From: Prunella strophiata
Taxonomy: Eukaryota > Chordata > Aves > Passeriformes > Prunellidae
NCBI GenBank assembly: GCA_036583965.1
Contig: JAZBQD010000019.1
Location: 2,223,006-2,287,005 of the forward strand
Length of the DNA: 64,000 nt
Reading direction: 5' to 3'
Shown here: one piece after another, positions 27,405-40,618 of the stretch
Layout of the letters: each line of letters begins with the position of its first letter
Position numbering within the stretch: the stretch's first letter is position 1
The notes under the pieces: generated by a model
Databases searched by the model: none
Told to the model about the DNA's origin: nothing
What the model saw: the letters and a program-made list of their open reading frames with translations, nothing else
Position numbers and translations under genes: made by a program

Positions 27405-27810
27405 GATTTGGGATTAATTTTAACAATTTATGCTACTACTATCAGAAACTATTTCCTAATTATAATTTTATACATATATATATAATTATAATACACTATA
27501 AGCCTTTCTTGGCCTATCAGGTTTAGCTACATTATGTTGTAAATGCTTTAAAAGTTAATTATCTAAAATTACTTTTCATAAGTCCTACTACAATACATCT
27601 TTCATAATTCTATTGCTCCAAAATATCTAATCTTATTTATAAAACCTCCTTTTCAAACTTATTTCTAGTTCCATTTCCCCCTCAACAATATCTATCCTAT
27701 TCCATATAATTTCTAAGTTACCATTTCTTATCTCAAAATTTACATAGAAATACTATATAAACCTTCTATCAACCTTTTAAAATTTTCTATAAATCTATTT
27801 CCTACATTAA
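27405..27810 (-). mobile_element. LTR-like repeat, family E, copy 3, AT-rich and diverged
   Basis: Shares CTATTTCCTAATTA, TTTCTTGGCCTATCAGGTTT and AAATTACTTTTCATAAGTCC with copy 1 but lacks the conserved first part. Confidence 0.6.
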
Positions 27811-28207
27811 TGGATTAGGGAAAGGAGGATGAGAGGCAGGGAAACCACTGCACTGGATGGATTATGAGGAGCTTGTAGATCCATTAATAAAAAAGGAAGA
27901 AGAATAAATCAATAATCCTTGGAAGAGCTGAGATAATGACTGCCTTTAAAAAAATTAATCTTTAATAAGAAGGGATGTCTGGCTAATTAGGAGGTAATGA
28001 AGAACTTGTCAGTGTTTCTACAGAGAATGAGGAGTGAGGGGGTTCCATCCCCACAAGTGGAGGGAATCTGAACCACTGGAGCAGAGAAATCCATCCTGGA
28101 GTCACCAGGGAAGGCAGTGCTGGGCTCACTGAATCATTCCTGGACATTTATGGAGGAGTGAAGGAGCCAGGAAATAGCAGGGATAATTCCCATTTACTTC
28201 AGTAATA

Positions 28208-28350
28208 GGTGTGGGGGTTTTTTTTTAGGGGAAAGCGTTTAAAAAAAAACAACCAACCAACCAAAAACAAACAAAAATCACCAAAAAAAACCACCCACAA
28301 AAAACAAAACAAAACCAAAAAAAAACCCCAAAAAACACCTAAAAAAACCA
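28208..28350. repeat. A/C-rich low-complexity tract
   Basis: Made of CAAA, ACCA and poly-A words over about 140 bases. Confidence 0.85.
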
Positions 28351-28414
28351 GGCTAAGGAGGAAAGGAGCCACAGATACAGGTGTGAGACAACATGGTGCT
28401 GAGGATGCCAAGGC

Positions 28415-28605
28415 CACCACTGTCCCATGTCCCCAAGTGCCACATCCACATGGCTTTCAATCCCTCCAGGGATGGGGACTCCACCCCTGCCCTGGGCAGC
28501 TGTGCTGGGACTGAACAGCCCTTTTTGGGTACAAATGTCTCCCAATTTCCACCCTAAACCTCTCCTGGTGCAGCTTGAGGCCGTTTCCCCTTGTCCCCTG
28601 AGGGA
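28415..28605 (-). mobile_element. CR1-like LINE fragment
   Basis: Has CCCAAGTGCCACATCCACAT, CCCTCCAGGGATGGGGACTC and CCTCTCCTGGTGCAGCTTGA. Confidence 0.7.
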
Positions 28606-29220
28606 TGCCCACCCCACAGAGCTGCATGCACAGCAGGCCTGGCCCAGGAGGATTAGCCCAGCCAGCCTGAGCTCATTAGCCCTGATTTTAATGAGCTCCC
28701 AGGTGGTCGGGCTGAGTGTCCCTGCCCTGACCCCTGGAGTGACAGCCCAGAGGCCCAGGACAAGCCTGGATTTGTCCCAGGGGTGCCCTTTGTCCTGTCT
28801 GGGAGGCTCTGCTGGCTCCTCACAGGGACCAAGGGGCTGCACAAATGTCACAGGGGGTGTAAAATAACCCTAAAATGTCAACTCTGGGCTTTTTCCTTTT
28901 TTCCTTGGCTTTTCCAAGGCAAAGGGCTGAGTCACAGAAATGCCATGGGCCTGTTCCTTTCCCTTGGAGGCTTTGCTTTATTTAAAGATGTTTCCATTTA
29001 AACTTCCAAGCAGTTTTGAGCACACAGAGGAGAAGCAGCTCATGAAGCAGAGCTTGCCCAGGCCTGTCCTTCCCAGTTTTCTCCCAGGCCCAGGGCAGGG
29101 GCTCCCAGCAGAGCACCAGAACCATTCCCTGCACATGGAGCAGCACCAGGAGCCAAGGGCTCTGAGCTGCCACCAGCACTTCAGACATGGAGAGCCACCA
29201 AGGAGGGACCTTGGAAGCCT

Positions 29221-29822
29221 TTGTCAGAACCCAGCACATCCCTCTGGCTGCCCTGGGTGGCTCCAGCCCCTGGCAGGGAGCTCAGAGACCTTGGCACAGA
29301 GCCCAAGACCCCTGTGCCTTTGATTTTGAGCCATGGAAAAAATGACCAACCTTACATGAAGAGTTGCAAGCCACAAAAATTAAGTAGTTAATTAAAAATA
29401 ATTAGTTTATCACAGGGTGAAAAAGTAGAATTTTGGTGGTTTTTAGAATAAGGGTTCAGGGGTCAAGATGGAGGAATTTGGGTGTGTTCTGTCCTTCTTT
29501 CTCCTTCTTCACAGCCTCCATCTTCTGGGTGATGGTGGCACTTTTGGATTGGTTAGAGTAGAGTTGGACTGTGTAACACAGGTGATAAGGTATTAGAAAA
29601 TAACTGTAAATAATGTACAGGGAGTTTTTAGTATAAAAAGACAACACCACCCCAGAGGTGGGCAGTGTGCTCAGACTGACCTGCTGGACAGACCTGGGCT
29701 GGTCAGGGAAAGAATGGAATAGATAAAGAAAAATAAACAGCCTTGGAGACCACAAATGAAGAGTCCTGACTCCTTCTTTGGTTCTTGGGCTGGGACACAG
29801 AGACTCTCAAACACATCTGGGT
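29221..29822 (+). mobile_element. LTR-like element, family B, copy 1
   Basis: Starts TGTCAGAACCCAGCACATCC, has a TATA-like GTATAAAAAGACAACACC near 29632, a polyadenylation signal in AAAAATAAACAGCCTTGG and ends near GGGCTGGGACACAGAGACT. These are the parts expected of a solitary retroviral LTR. A near-identical copy lies at 32.8 kb. Confidence 0.7.
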
Positions 29823-29844
29823 CTCTTGAGAACACGTGAGAGAC

Positions 29845-30110
29845 CTGTCCAGCCTTGGACACTTCCAGGGATCCAGGGGCAACCTCTGCCAGGGCCTCCC
29901 CACCCTCCAAGAGAAGAATTCCCAATTCCCAATCTCCCATCCCATCCCTGTCCCTCTGGCACTGGGAGCCATTCCCTGTCTCCTGTCCCTCCATCCCTTG
30001 TCCCCAGTCCCTCTCCAGCTCTCCTGGAGCCCCTTCAGCCCCTGCAAGGGATCTCTGAGCTCTCCCTGGAGCCTTCTCCTCACATTCCCAGCTCTCCCAG
30101 CCTTGGATTA
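29845..30110 (-). mobile_element. CR1 LINE fragment
   Basis: From ACTTCCAGGGATCCAGGGGC to TGGAGCCTTCTCCTCACATT, lacking the terminal AACCATTCT part. Confidence 0.8.
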
Positions 30111-30834
30111 TCTCCATATCCCCTCTAGGGCCAGGGATGTCTCATGAATTTAACTCCAGACCATAATATCTGCCACTGGGAAGACAGGCATCCAAAATAA
30201 TCATCTCCACATCAAGCCTGCCTCAGAATAAACCCCTATTTTTTGCTGCAGAGCTGTGCAGCCACCAAGACCACCTGCTTTTAAAATATTCTGCTGCAGG
30301 AAGAGGTTGGTTGGTGTATTTGTGCACATGCAGAGTGGTGAAGGCAGCAAGCTGTTACATAAAATGTTACATAAATTACCAAGCAATGCACAGAAATGCT
30401 CAGAGTCCAACTCCACCAGCCTCATGCTGAAGGAATCAATCACTTCAAGTCACCACAGATATTCCTGACACCCAGGAGAAATGCAGGAGGCAGATTCAGG
30501 CCTTGAATCCCACTCTGGACACACATTTGTGACATTATTTATACTCAGAGATCTTCAAACTGTGACTGCAAATCAATCTTGGAGACCCCAAACCTAAAAT
30601 CTGCTAAAATCAAATGGCTGCAATAAAATAATTACTGATTTCATCAGTGTTTTACCAAGGTTAAAAGCTTTTCCCAGAGATGGAGATCAGGCACAAAGCC
30701 CTGCTCTGGATCCCTGTGAAGCACATTTAGGAACAGGTCATAGAGTGGAGTTTAAATCAGGCTAAACCAGCACAGCCCCCCTGAACTCCACATCTGAGTG
30801 CTCTCACCAGGTGATGGTGTTGGCCCCATAAGCT

Positions 30835-31235
30835 TTGTCATATTTAATTCAAAATAAAACAATATAAGAAATAATAATTTAATAACTATTAATATATATA
30901 CAATAATTACTATACAATATATAATATATAGATACTATATATAACATATATATATTATATATAGAATATACTATATATTATAGAATTATAATATTATTCT
31001 ATAATATATACTATAACTATTAATTGTATTATTAAATATCATAATAATATAGTAATATTTATATATATGCATTATGATATATATATAATAACAAATATAT
31101 TATTCAACATGTCAAGATTATTCAATATTGAAAATATTGATATATAGATTGAAAATACTGATATATAATAATAATAATATCTAAAATAATGATAATAATT
31201 TAATAAAATAATATATTTTATTTAATATAGCTGTA
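30835..31235. repeat. AT-rich low-complexity region
   Basis: About 400 bases of nearly pure A and T, mostly TATA, ATAAT and TAATA words. Confidence 0.95.
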
Positions 31236-31423
31236 TTTTGGAGCACATACAAGGAAAGTGGATTTTTCCGGGGTGCAGGAGCCCTGCTGGGATGTGACCC
31301 CTACAGGAAGGGCTGCATAAACACAAACCCCACTGGCTGGTTTAAATTACACTTATTTTCTTGTTATAGCACATTCATTGGGAGGGAAGTGAGCCATGAC
31401 CTACCTGATGTTAATTCTGAATA

Positions 31424-31635
31424 AATCCCAGAATGGGTTGGGTTGGAAGGGGCCTTGGAGCTCATCCCATCCCACCCCTGCCATGAGATTGCTCCAAGCC
31501 CTGTCCAACCTGGCCAGGAACATTTCCAGGGATGGGGCATCCACAGCTATGCTCAGCACCCTCACAATAAAGAATTTTGTCCTTCAATTTAGGTTGAAAC
31601 CTAAATTGAAGTTTAAAACCATCCCAACAGGCCCT
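31424..31635 (-). mobile_element. CR1 LINE 3' fragment
   Basis: Begins CAGAATGGGTTGGGTTGGAA; one CCTAAATTGAA word occurs with its inverse, giving a small hairpin at 31586-31613. Confidence 0.8.
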
Positions 31636-32319
31636 GTCACAGAGTCTGTCCCTCCCTGCTGGGGTCACTGCCAGGCTGGTGAACCCCAAAGCTCTGGAAC
31701 CTGCTGTGCTTCATGAGAATTCCACAATTCCCAGCTTTGCTGGAGCCAGACCCGTGGCACATGGCAGAAAAAGGGATTTTATCCCACCCCACACAGCCTG
31801 CTGCAGCCCTGCCATCAGTTATTCCTTGGCTCTCCTTTGGATGCAGCACGAGATGAAGCCAGGTGCCAAATGCTGAGTGCACAAGGTCCCTGGGAGCCAA
31901 TCTGTGCTAATTGCCACTAATGACCTTGTGCAGCACCTCCCTCCTGTCACTGCCTCTGCCAAGTCCCAGACGATCCCAGGAATTACAACAGCTCCATAAA
32001 GCAATCCCAGTTTCCCTCCTCAGCTGCAGGAGGTGCTCCCCCAGCTCAGAGCTCTGTTTGAGGCCACCCTCCAGCAGCCCAGGCTGCTCCAAGCCCTGCC
32101 CAACCCAGTTTGGAACAAACTGAGCAGGATCTCTGCCCCTGAAGCCTCTCCAGGTGCTGGAGCCCTGCAAGGTGGGATGGAGAATGTTGAGAGGGACCTG
32201 GATCCCATTTCCCTTCTCCTTCCCACCTTGAGGAGCCATCCCAGAGAATCCCTGAGGGTGGAGAATCCCAGCCCATGGAGTCCCACCTGTGCCCCATGCC
32301 CACCCTGTCCCCAGCCCAG

Positions 32320-32580
32320 AGCTCTCAGTGCCACCTCCAGCAATTCCTTGGACACCTCCAGGGATGGGCACTCCAAACCTCCCTGGGCAGCTCCTTCCAA
32401 TACCTGACCACCCTTTCCATGAAGAAATTTTCCCAAATATCCACCCTGAGGCCATTCCCTCTCCTCCTGTCCCTGTCCCCTGGAGCAGAGCCCAACCCTG
32501 CCAGCTGTCCCCTCCTGGCAGGAGCTGTGCAGAGCCACAAGGTCCCCCCTGAGCCTCCTTTGCTCCTCTGGCACCTTCCT
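32320..32580 (-). mobile_element. old CR1-like LINE fragment
   Basis: Contains GACACCTCCAGGGATGGGCA, TTCCATGAAGAAATTTTCCC and CAAGGTCCCCCCTGAGCCTC, the same block as at 39.3-39.6 kb. Confidence 0.7.
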
Positions 32581-32775
32581 ACCCCTCCCAGCTCACCCAG
32601 GAATCACATCCCAGGCCAAGCAGCCACATCTGGCACCATCAAACAGCACAGCATGGCAACAGGAGCCAGAGATCTTCTGCAACAGGCAGTGGCCAGCTGG
32701 CAGCTTGGCAAAGCACCTGCCAGCCAGGAATGGAGCAGAGATCCTCCCTGGAGCTGCCAGTGACCTGTCCTTGCC

Positions 32776-33366
32776 TGTCAGAACCCAGCACATCCCTCTG
32801 GCTGCCCTGGGTGGCTCCAGCCCCTGGCAGGGGGCTCAGAGCCCTTGGCACAGAGCCCAAGACCCCTGTGCCTTTGATTCTGAGCCATGGAAAAAATTAC
32901 CAACCTTATATGAAGAGTTGCAAGCCACAAAAATTAAGTAGAGTAGGAGTTAGTTTATCACAAGGTGAAAAAGTAGAATTTTGGGATTTTTTAGAATGAG
33001 GGTTTGGGGGTCAAGATGGAGGAATTTGGGCATGTTCTGTCTCTCCTTCTTCACAGCCTCCATCTTCTGGGTGATGGTGGCACTTTTGGATTGGTTTAGA
33101 GTAGAGTTGGACTGTGTAACACAGGTGATGGGTATTGGAAAATAACTGTAAATAATGTACAGGGAGTTTTTAGTATAAAAAGATAACACCACCCCAGAGG
33201 TGGGCAGTGTGCCTGGGACTGAGCTGCTGAACAGACCTGGGCTGGTCAGGAAAAGAATGGAATAGATAAGGAAAAATAAACAGCCTTGGAGACCACAAAT
33301 GAAGAGTCCTGACTCCTTTGGTGCTTGGGCTGGGACACAGAGACTTTCCAACTGATTGGGGTCACC
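32776..33366 (+). mobile_element. LTR-like element, family B, copy 2
   Basis: Aligned by eye with the 29.2 kb copy over its whole length, including the TGTCAGAACC start, GTATAAAAAGATAACACC, AAAAATAAACAGCCTTGG and GGGACACAGAGACT. The 3 kb between the copies has no gag- or pol-like frame, so they look like separate solo insertions. Confidence 0.7.
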
Positions 33367-34099
33367 TCGAGCTCCTGAGAGAGCTCTGTCCTTGCCCATC
33401 TGACACCACGGCAGGGGATCAGTGGAGAGCCCAAGGCACAGATGGATGGAGGGCTTGCTCCAGGAGCTCCCACCACCACTCCCAGCAAATGACCTCCCTG
33501 CCCCTCTGTCATCTCTCCCTGGGGCAGGGGGAACGTGCAGCATCCACTGCCAGAGGGCAACATTTAAAATGAAAAAAGAAAAAAAAATAAATTTCCTATA
33601 TTCACAAATTTTAAGTGCTGTGCTCCGGGGGAGGTGAGAAATCATCTCAGAGGTGAGAAAGTGTGTCTGAGCTCTGATTCACCAAGGTGTGGGCTGCTGG
33701 CAGCACAGAGCTCAGCAAATGCCCCCTGAGCTCCTCATTTCCTGGGAACAGCACGTCAGGATGGAAGAGGGGCTGGTGAGGAGGGGTGCAGCACAGGCTC
33801 AGCCACGCGTGGGCTTGGTGTGACAGTGTGACACGAGCCACCACTGCTGCTCCTCTCAGGGAACAGCCCCACAAAGAGCAGGGATGGCACAAGGAAGAGG
33901 GAGCTGGCTGAACTACAAAGGAGCACCAAGGAAGGAACGTGGGGACAATCAGAGGTGCTGTCACTGCTCCCCCAGACAGCAGGGCTGAGGCTTCAGAGAG
34001 TTTGCCAGGGAGGCTGAAGCTTGTTCTACACTTCTGCCTTCTGCACTGCAAGTTCACAGACTAAAGTTAAACACACAGCACACTTCATCCATGCTGACA

Positions 34100-34556
34100 C
34101 CTCAGGGTTTGGCTTTGATATTTTTCAGATTCTGTTCTGCTTTGGTGTGGAGTTCTGAGATTCCCGTCAGGGCATGGTGAGCTCTGTGCACAGAGCAGGG
34201 AGACAAAACAATTCCTGCTCCAGCTGGGCACCAAGGACAAATGATCCAAATCTCAGCCCAAGAGCACAAACAGCGTGGGCTGGAGAGAGAAAAACAAGCA
34301 GGGTGGGAGTGCAGGGGCTAAAGCTGGAATGGGACAATGAACTCCAAGGTGCAAATGGAGCAGAGCTGATCCCAGGGAGAGACCCCGTGCCCGGCCGTGC
34401 ATTTTGTGCCCATTTTGGTTCATCTTGGCTGCAGCCCTGGCTGGGCTCTGGTGCTGCCCAAGGTGGATCCATGGAGGAGATCCTTGGAATAAATCCCTGC
34501 TTTGTTCTGTAACTCCATCCAGCCTCTGCTCTAGGGCAGCCTTCTCAAGGCATCAA
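34100..34556 (+). mobile_element. LTR-like repeat, family A, copy 1 (one internal unit)
   Basis: Shares TCAGGGCATGGTGAGCTCTG, GGGACAATGAACTCCAAGGT and the end GGAATAAATCCCTGCTTTGT with three other copies in the window. It has a single TTTTGTGCCCATTTTGGTTC unit. Confidence 0.75.
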
Positions 34557-35549
34557 TGTAATCAAGCCATAGACTGAACAAGTTAAAACAGCACACTTCA
34601 TCTAAATCCCAAATTAATTTCTACCCCAAGTTAATTTCTAACCCCATGTCTCATTTCCCCCTTTTCTAGAAAATGAGTAAAATGCTTTCACTTAGTACAA
34701 ATCCCTACAATAATATTGCACCCTGCCAAAGAATGAGTGCTATGCCACCCAGGGAACAGTGGCATCTGTCACAGAGCCAAGGGACAGCACCAGCCTCACC
34801 CAGCACCTCATTAATCCAGAGCTGTTTGCACATCAAGGGCTCTCCCCAATTTATCATCTCAGACATCCCAACGTGAGAAAGCATTTCAGTCATGCCCTCA
34901 AATCTCTGTGACTCCAATCCTTGTCTGAGCAAGGCTGGAAATGCTTTCCCAGGGAGGGAGGGAGGGAGGCTGATGCTCCCGTTGTGTCCTTGATGGGATT
35001 TCACCCAGCTCTCACAATTTTGGAAATTCCCACTTCATCTCCATGTATTCCTTTATGAATTCCCACCATAATTGTTGCTGGGCTGGAGGAAGGGCACTGG
35101 TGCTAAACACACATTTCCTGGGAGAGGACAAACGGGGTTTGTGCAATTATTTGCCCAGGAGGACAAAGCAAATCCTTGGCAGGGAGAACTGATCTCCAGC
35201 CCACCCTTCCCTTTCCAGCCTCCTCAGGGAAATGCTGCCACAATTCCCTGCCCCTGCTCCAGCCTGGATCCCTGGGTTTTGGGGTAAACAGCCCTGGCAG
35301 GCAGGGAACAGAGGCTCTGCCCCCAAAGCAGAGTCTGTCTCCAAATCAATAAATGTGCCTTGTTAGGAATAATCCATTTCAAAGCTGACACAACCCCCCC
35401 CTTCTGCCAGCTTTACATCCTCTGACAGAGAGACAGAAAATCACAGAAACCTGCTCTGAAAGGGGGATTAAATCCAGACCTCTGAGTTGCCTCTGCAGAC
35501 AGAAGCAGGAATCCCACAGGCACAGCAAAGCCCCCAGGTCAGAGATCCT

Positions 35550-35697
35550 GGGAATCACAGAATCCCAGGATGGTTTGGGATGGAAGGGACCTGAAATCCC
35601 ATCTTGTTCCACCTCCTGCCATGGGCAAGGACACCTTCCCCTAAACCAGGCTGCTCCAAGCCCTGTCCAACCTGGCCTGGAACACTTCCAGGGCAAG
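35550..35697 (-). mobile_element. CR1 LINE 3' fragment
   Basis: Starts AATCACAGAATCCCAGGATG and stops after CTGGAACACTTCCAGGGC. Confidence 0.85.
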
Positions 35698-36419
35698 AAA
35701 GCAGAGAGGAAAAAAAATGGTGAAGTTAAAAAATAGTGAATTAATACATCTTGGCTGAAGGGACACTGGTTATCTGGGAAAACAGAGGGATTTCACCAGA
35801 GAAAAGCCCAAGAGCTGCAGGTGGAAAGCAGCTCCACAGCACAGGCTGTCAGGAATGATGCTGGGGATGCACCCTGGAGCTGAGGGCAAGGCCACAACTC
35901 ATCATTAATTCACATACACACACCCCAGTCCTGCCACAGGGAACAGCAACAAGAAGGGAACTGCCCATGCAAACCCAGAGAGCCCAGGAGCAAGGAAAAA
36001 AGGCAGAATTTAATACAAATTAAATCTGTACATTTGGACAAAGGTCCAAAGCCCAAAGAAAAAAAAAAAAAAAAAAAAGGACCACTGGCTGAAAGATGCT
36101 CCACATTTTCGGGGTTGGTGCAAATAATGTAAGTGATATTTCCCATGTATTCTGGCTTTACAGCAAGCAGGCAGCAGCAGCCCCAGTGTGGGCAGCCAGG
36201 CTGGCATCTCCACAGGAGATGTGGGATTTTCAGGAGGCATTGGAAGTCACAAATGTGATCTTCCACTCCAGTGGCTGCTGCAGCTGCTTCCATGGATCTG
36301 TGCTCCCTTCATCCACCCCAGCTGTGGATCCATCCTGCTCCCCCTGGGAAGGCAACTGTGACTCCAGCCCTCAGCACTCCAGGCAACATCCATGCATGCC
36401 TTGTTAACATCCAATTCCC

Positions 36420-37470
36420 AGCTTTTTTTTTCCCCCTAAACCCATCAACTCCTATAAGGTTAGTAAAGGGGAAAGGGTAATTAACACTGATGGGAAATCC
36501 CTCAACTGCCAGATCCCTCCCAGGGCAATTTCTGCTGCTACAGAACTGAGCAGGCTCCTATTAACAGCCCTCTGTTTCTGTGACATGGGGGATTTAATGG
36601 CTAATTAAATACAAAAACGTGGCCCAAACCTCAACCCATGCTGTGCAGATGGTGTTTGAGGCTGGCATCACCCTCACAGTCACCCCTCTGCTGCTCAAGA
36701 AAATTCCAAACTGAACTTGGGTCTTGTTCTTCCTACCCAGAAATTCTGCCCTGACCAGAGCCTCTGCTGAGCTTTTCCAGCCAGCTCCAGGTCAGGCTGT
36801 CCCCAAAGCTGAATCCAATTCTGAAGGCAAAATATGAGCTGGTTCAGACTGCAAACCAAATTTTCCTTTCAACAGAGGCAAGGTGAACTCTCTGAGCTGC
36901 TGTTCTCAGCTCTGGTCTCCCTCCTGCATTAATCAGGGAGGTGCCACTGGAATGGGTGAGAGCTGGGCTTCATTTCTACTTCTTTGTCTCCCTGTTGAAG
37001 AGTTTGATCCATTTCCTATCCCTGAGCACCTGGCAGGACCCTCAGTGGTGGTCCCAGACCCCAAACCATCCCTGCTCTTTCCAGCTACACCTGGATGGTC
37101 CCTTGGGGATTGGAGAAACTCACCCTGAGAGCTTTTACTCCTCCCAGTAACTCCACACCAGCCTCTGCCTCTCCCTCCAGGACATCACCTGAGCCAGGGT
37201 CACCAGAGATTTATACCCCAGCTCTCTCTGCCTTATGTGCTTGCTCTAAATAGAAATTTATCCAATTCATCCCAGCAGGACGAGCTGAATGAACAGGGAA
37301 GGAGCTGGCTTATTTATAAACCAATTTAAAATACCTCATCCCAAGAACAAACCAAGGACCAAGGCTGACAAAAGAGCAGCTCTGAGAGTTGTTATCTTTC
37401 AGCCACATTTTTCTTTAATTACTCTTTCATACAGCTGGGAAGAGCAATGCAATTTGAAGGCACTCTGAAC
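36420..37470. other. intronic unique sequence
   Basis: No repeat family or exon recognised. Some AT-rich words (GGCTAATTAAATAC near 36600, TTTCTTTAATTACTC near 37410) could belong to regulatory elements. Confidence 0.3.
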
Positions 37471-37639
37471 TAAATGAATTTGTGTGAGGAACACGAGTTA
37501 ATCAAAGGCTGCTGCAAGTTCCTTCCAAGCCCAGGAAAGGGAAGGGAAATATCTCCCAGTGGTGTGTGCTGGATTGCTAGAAAGTGCTCAGCAGGACTCC
37601 AAAAAGGAATTTGTGCTCATATGGGGAGAGGCTGTGGCA

Positions 37640-37872
37640 AGAGGAGAAAACAGAAAAGATTTAGGTGGGATATTGGGAAGGAATTCCTGGCGGAGGGTGC
37701 CCAGAGCAGCTGTGGCTGCCCCTGGATCCCTGGCAGTGCCCAAGGCCAGGCTGGACAGGGCTTGGAGCAGCCTGGCACAGGTGGAAATTGTCCCTGTGAA
37801 TGGCAGGGGGTTGGAATGAGATGATCCTGAAGGTCTCTTCCAACCCAACCCACTTCTGGGGTTCTGGGACAC
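37640..37872 (+). mobile_element. CR1 LINE 3' fragment
   Basis: From GATTTAGGTGGGATATTGGG to CTCTTCCAACCCAACCCACT. Confidence 0.85.
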
Positions 37873-38129
37873 CAAACAAAATTTTCCCTTTAAAACCCCA
37901 AACTTCTGGGTGCTGGGTTATTTAGAAGAGCAGAAATGAGCAATGCAGAGAAGCCCCAAAGCCTCTTGAGAACATTTTCCCAACAAAGATCCCCCCTGCA
38001 CCAATGTCAGCTCCTGGAAAGCATCCTGTGAAACCCTGGTTAATTAACAGCAAAGCCTTTCCACACTCTCAAGCAATTTATTTCACACCAGGCACAGTGT
38101 TTGCTCTGCTTCCTCATTCTCCTGGTTTT

Positions 38130-38442
38130 CCAGGCTAGGGATGTGGTTGTGGGAAATGAATTTGTAGAGAATTCTTAAAGCTTGATAGAAGGCTCACATA
38201 GTATGCTTGCTCTTGTTCAGCTACTTTTTGGTAAAAGTTTTCTTATCTATTTTAATTCTCAAGTAAAGTAAGCCAAGAAATGCTTATAGTGTATTGTAAT
38301 TAGACAAGAGTTAGCTTCTAATTATAATGGTGTAAATGGTAACATCTGTATTGTCTCACCCTTCACATGAGACTGAAAATGGAATAAAAGTTTTTAAAAC
38401 ATCTCTCAGTTACCCCATCTCTGAGTCAAAAAAGAAAGCTTA
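38130..38442 (+). mobile_element. LTR-like repeat, family E, copy 4, opposite orientation
   Basis: Reads in the direction opposite to copies 1-3 and shows the end clearly: CCTTCACATGAGACTGAAAA, GGAATAAAAGTTTTT and CCCCATCTCTGAGTCAAAA. Confidence 0.65.
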
Positions 38443-38792
38443 ATCTGACATGTGGTGACAGGGGAACCTCTGGGTATGGACACTGCAGAAATTTCCTTCA
38501 AAGAGAGAGACAAGAATCAGTCCCTGGGTTAATTTCCCCATCTCAGCTGGGGTGCTCCTGATTTGCACCACAGGAAATGCAGCAAAACCCAGCCGAGGGG
38601 GGTCCTTCATTCACCAAGTGGCCAAGAGAAGAAAAAAGATGGGAGAGGATGGAAAAGGTTTGGTATTTACAGATGAAGATGGACCCCAGCAGAGCTCAAT
38701 CTGCTTGCTGAGGTGCTTCAGAGCCTGTGCAGAGCCTGGGCCAGATGGTGGCACAGAGCACTGCTGTCAGATCTGTGAATTTTTAGACACAA

Positions 38793-39025
38793 CCATGGAG
38801 TGGTTTGGGTTGGAAGGAACCTCAAAGACCACCTCATCCCACCCCTGCCATGGCAGGGACACTTTCCACCGTCCCAGGCTGCTCCAAGCTCTGTCCAGCC
38901 TGGCCTTGGGCACTGCCAGGGATCCAGGGGCAGCCACAGCTGCTCTGGGCACCCTGTGCCAGCTCCTCCCCACCCTCCCAGGGCAGAATTTTTTTCCTGA
39001 TATCTAATCTAACCTTCCCACAGGA
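38793..39025 (-). mobile_element. CR1 LINE 3' fragment
   Basis: From ATGGAGTGGTTTGGGTTGGA to TATCTAATCTAACCTTCCCA. Confidence 0.9.
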
Positions 39026-39285
39026 ATGGAATAAAAGCTGCAGTGATTTACACCCACTCTGAGATGGCCCATTTCCATCTGCAAATAACTCAGAGGTCAC
39101 CTCCTGGGCTCCAAGAACCCCTGGGAGAACTCGTACCACACTTCCTTTGATTAACAGGGCTGCTCCTTCCTCCATTAACTGCAGTGAGAGCAAAGCCAAG
39201 AGCCACCTGACAGAAAGCTTTTATCCAAATGAATGAACAGGACCACCAGCACCACCTCTGGATGCTGGGCAGGCACAGGCTGGTG

Positions 39286-39612
39286 GAAATCACAGCATCA
39301 TTCAGGCTGGAAAAGACTTTTAAATCATTGAGTCCCCATGTCCCCAAGTGTCACACCCACACAGCTTTTAAATCCCTCCAGGGACGGGGACTCCAGCACT
39401 CCCCTGGGAAGCTTTTTCCAGTGCCTAAACACCCTTTCCATGAAGAAATTTTCCCAAATATTCACATGTGAACCTCCCCTGGAGAAATCTGAGCTGGTTC
39501 CCCCTTGTCCTGTCCCCTCGTGTCAGGAGCTGTGCAGAGCCACAAGGTCCCCCCTGAGCCTCCTTTGCTCCAGGCTCAGCCCCTTCCCAGCTCCCTCAGC
39601 CTCTCCTCATCA
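39286..39612 (-). mobile_element. CR1-like LINE 3' fragment (older subtype)
   Basis: Begins AATCACAGCATCATTCAGGC and includes TTCCATGAAGAAATTTTCCC and AAGGTCCCCCCTGAGCCTCC. Confidence 0.8.
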
Positions 39613-40481
39613 CATTTTTGCTCCATATCCTAGAATTTCTTGGCTTTTTCTGCCTCCAAAGCCTCTCAGGCTGTTTGCCACCATCTGGAATGGAGGAGGG
39701 GGGAAGGATGTTGGGTATTGCTGGAGAAGGAGAGGATGGATCCTGCTGCTGCAGATGGAAAAAAAGGTGGTGGGATTCAGGAAAGCCATCACACCAAGGC
39801 TTGGGAAACTTTAAAGATTCTCCCTGCTTCTCTTTTAAACAGCAAATATTTTACTTTGCAAGTGCAAACAGATCTTGGTCATACAGCAACTCCCTGGATA
39901 CTTCCCCAAGTGCTGTGGGTACAGGAATTCCCATGGACACAAGAGCAGCACATTCCCAGTGTCCCAATCTCCCCTCCAAAGCTCCTCTGGCAGCCAACAC
40001 AGAGCCCTGGCCAAGTCAGCCAAGGAAAAATCCTCCCTGCTCACCCCTGTCCTGGCTCTGGTGTCCCCTGGGCACAAACTGAGGGGCCTTGCAGTGTTTC
40101 CCACCCCTGGTTCTCCCCAGATGTCCAAACCAGCTGGAATTCAGCCCCAGTGTGGGATTTTTGGCTCTCAATGGGAATCACCTGCACCCCTCATTGCATC
40201 TGTGCTGGGGCAGGAGGAGCAGAGCCCAGGTGACACCCCCAGGTGACAGCCCAGGTGTCACCTCTGCCTGCTGGTCCCACACAGTGTGGGATGGAAATTC
40301 CCTAAGCTCTGCTGCAATCTGCAGGGATTTGCAATCCAAGGACAGTTTGTGTCTTCAGCCATGTAAAATGAAAATGGAGAGCATTGTTTTCCTTCCACTG
40401 AAGTCAAGATTTGTTTCTGCTTCTCCCCAAGAGGACCTGGACATGCTGTCTGACCTCCTCAAGGAGAGAGTGGTCCCAAAT

Positions 40482-40618
40482 CAGAATCTTGGAATCATTT
40501 AGGTTGGAAAAGCCCTTTAAGACTGAGTCCAACCCTTCCTCCAGCTCTGCCACTGTCCCCAAGTGCCACATGCACAGAGCTCTCAAACCCCTCCAGGGAT
40601 GGGGATTCCACCTCACTC
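40482..40618 (-). mobile_element. CR1-like LINE 3' fragment
   Basis: Shows AATCTTGGAATCATTTAGGT, CCCAAGTGCCACATGCACAG and CCTCCAGGGATGGGGATTCC. Confidence 0.75.

Noticed and set aside
29221..33366. Complete provirus between the two LTR-like copies
   Set aside because: The 3 kb between them is CR1 and AT-rich DNA without gag, pol or env similarity.
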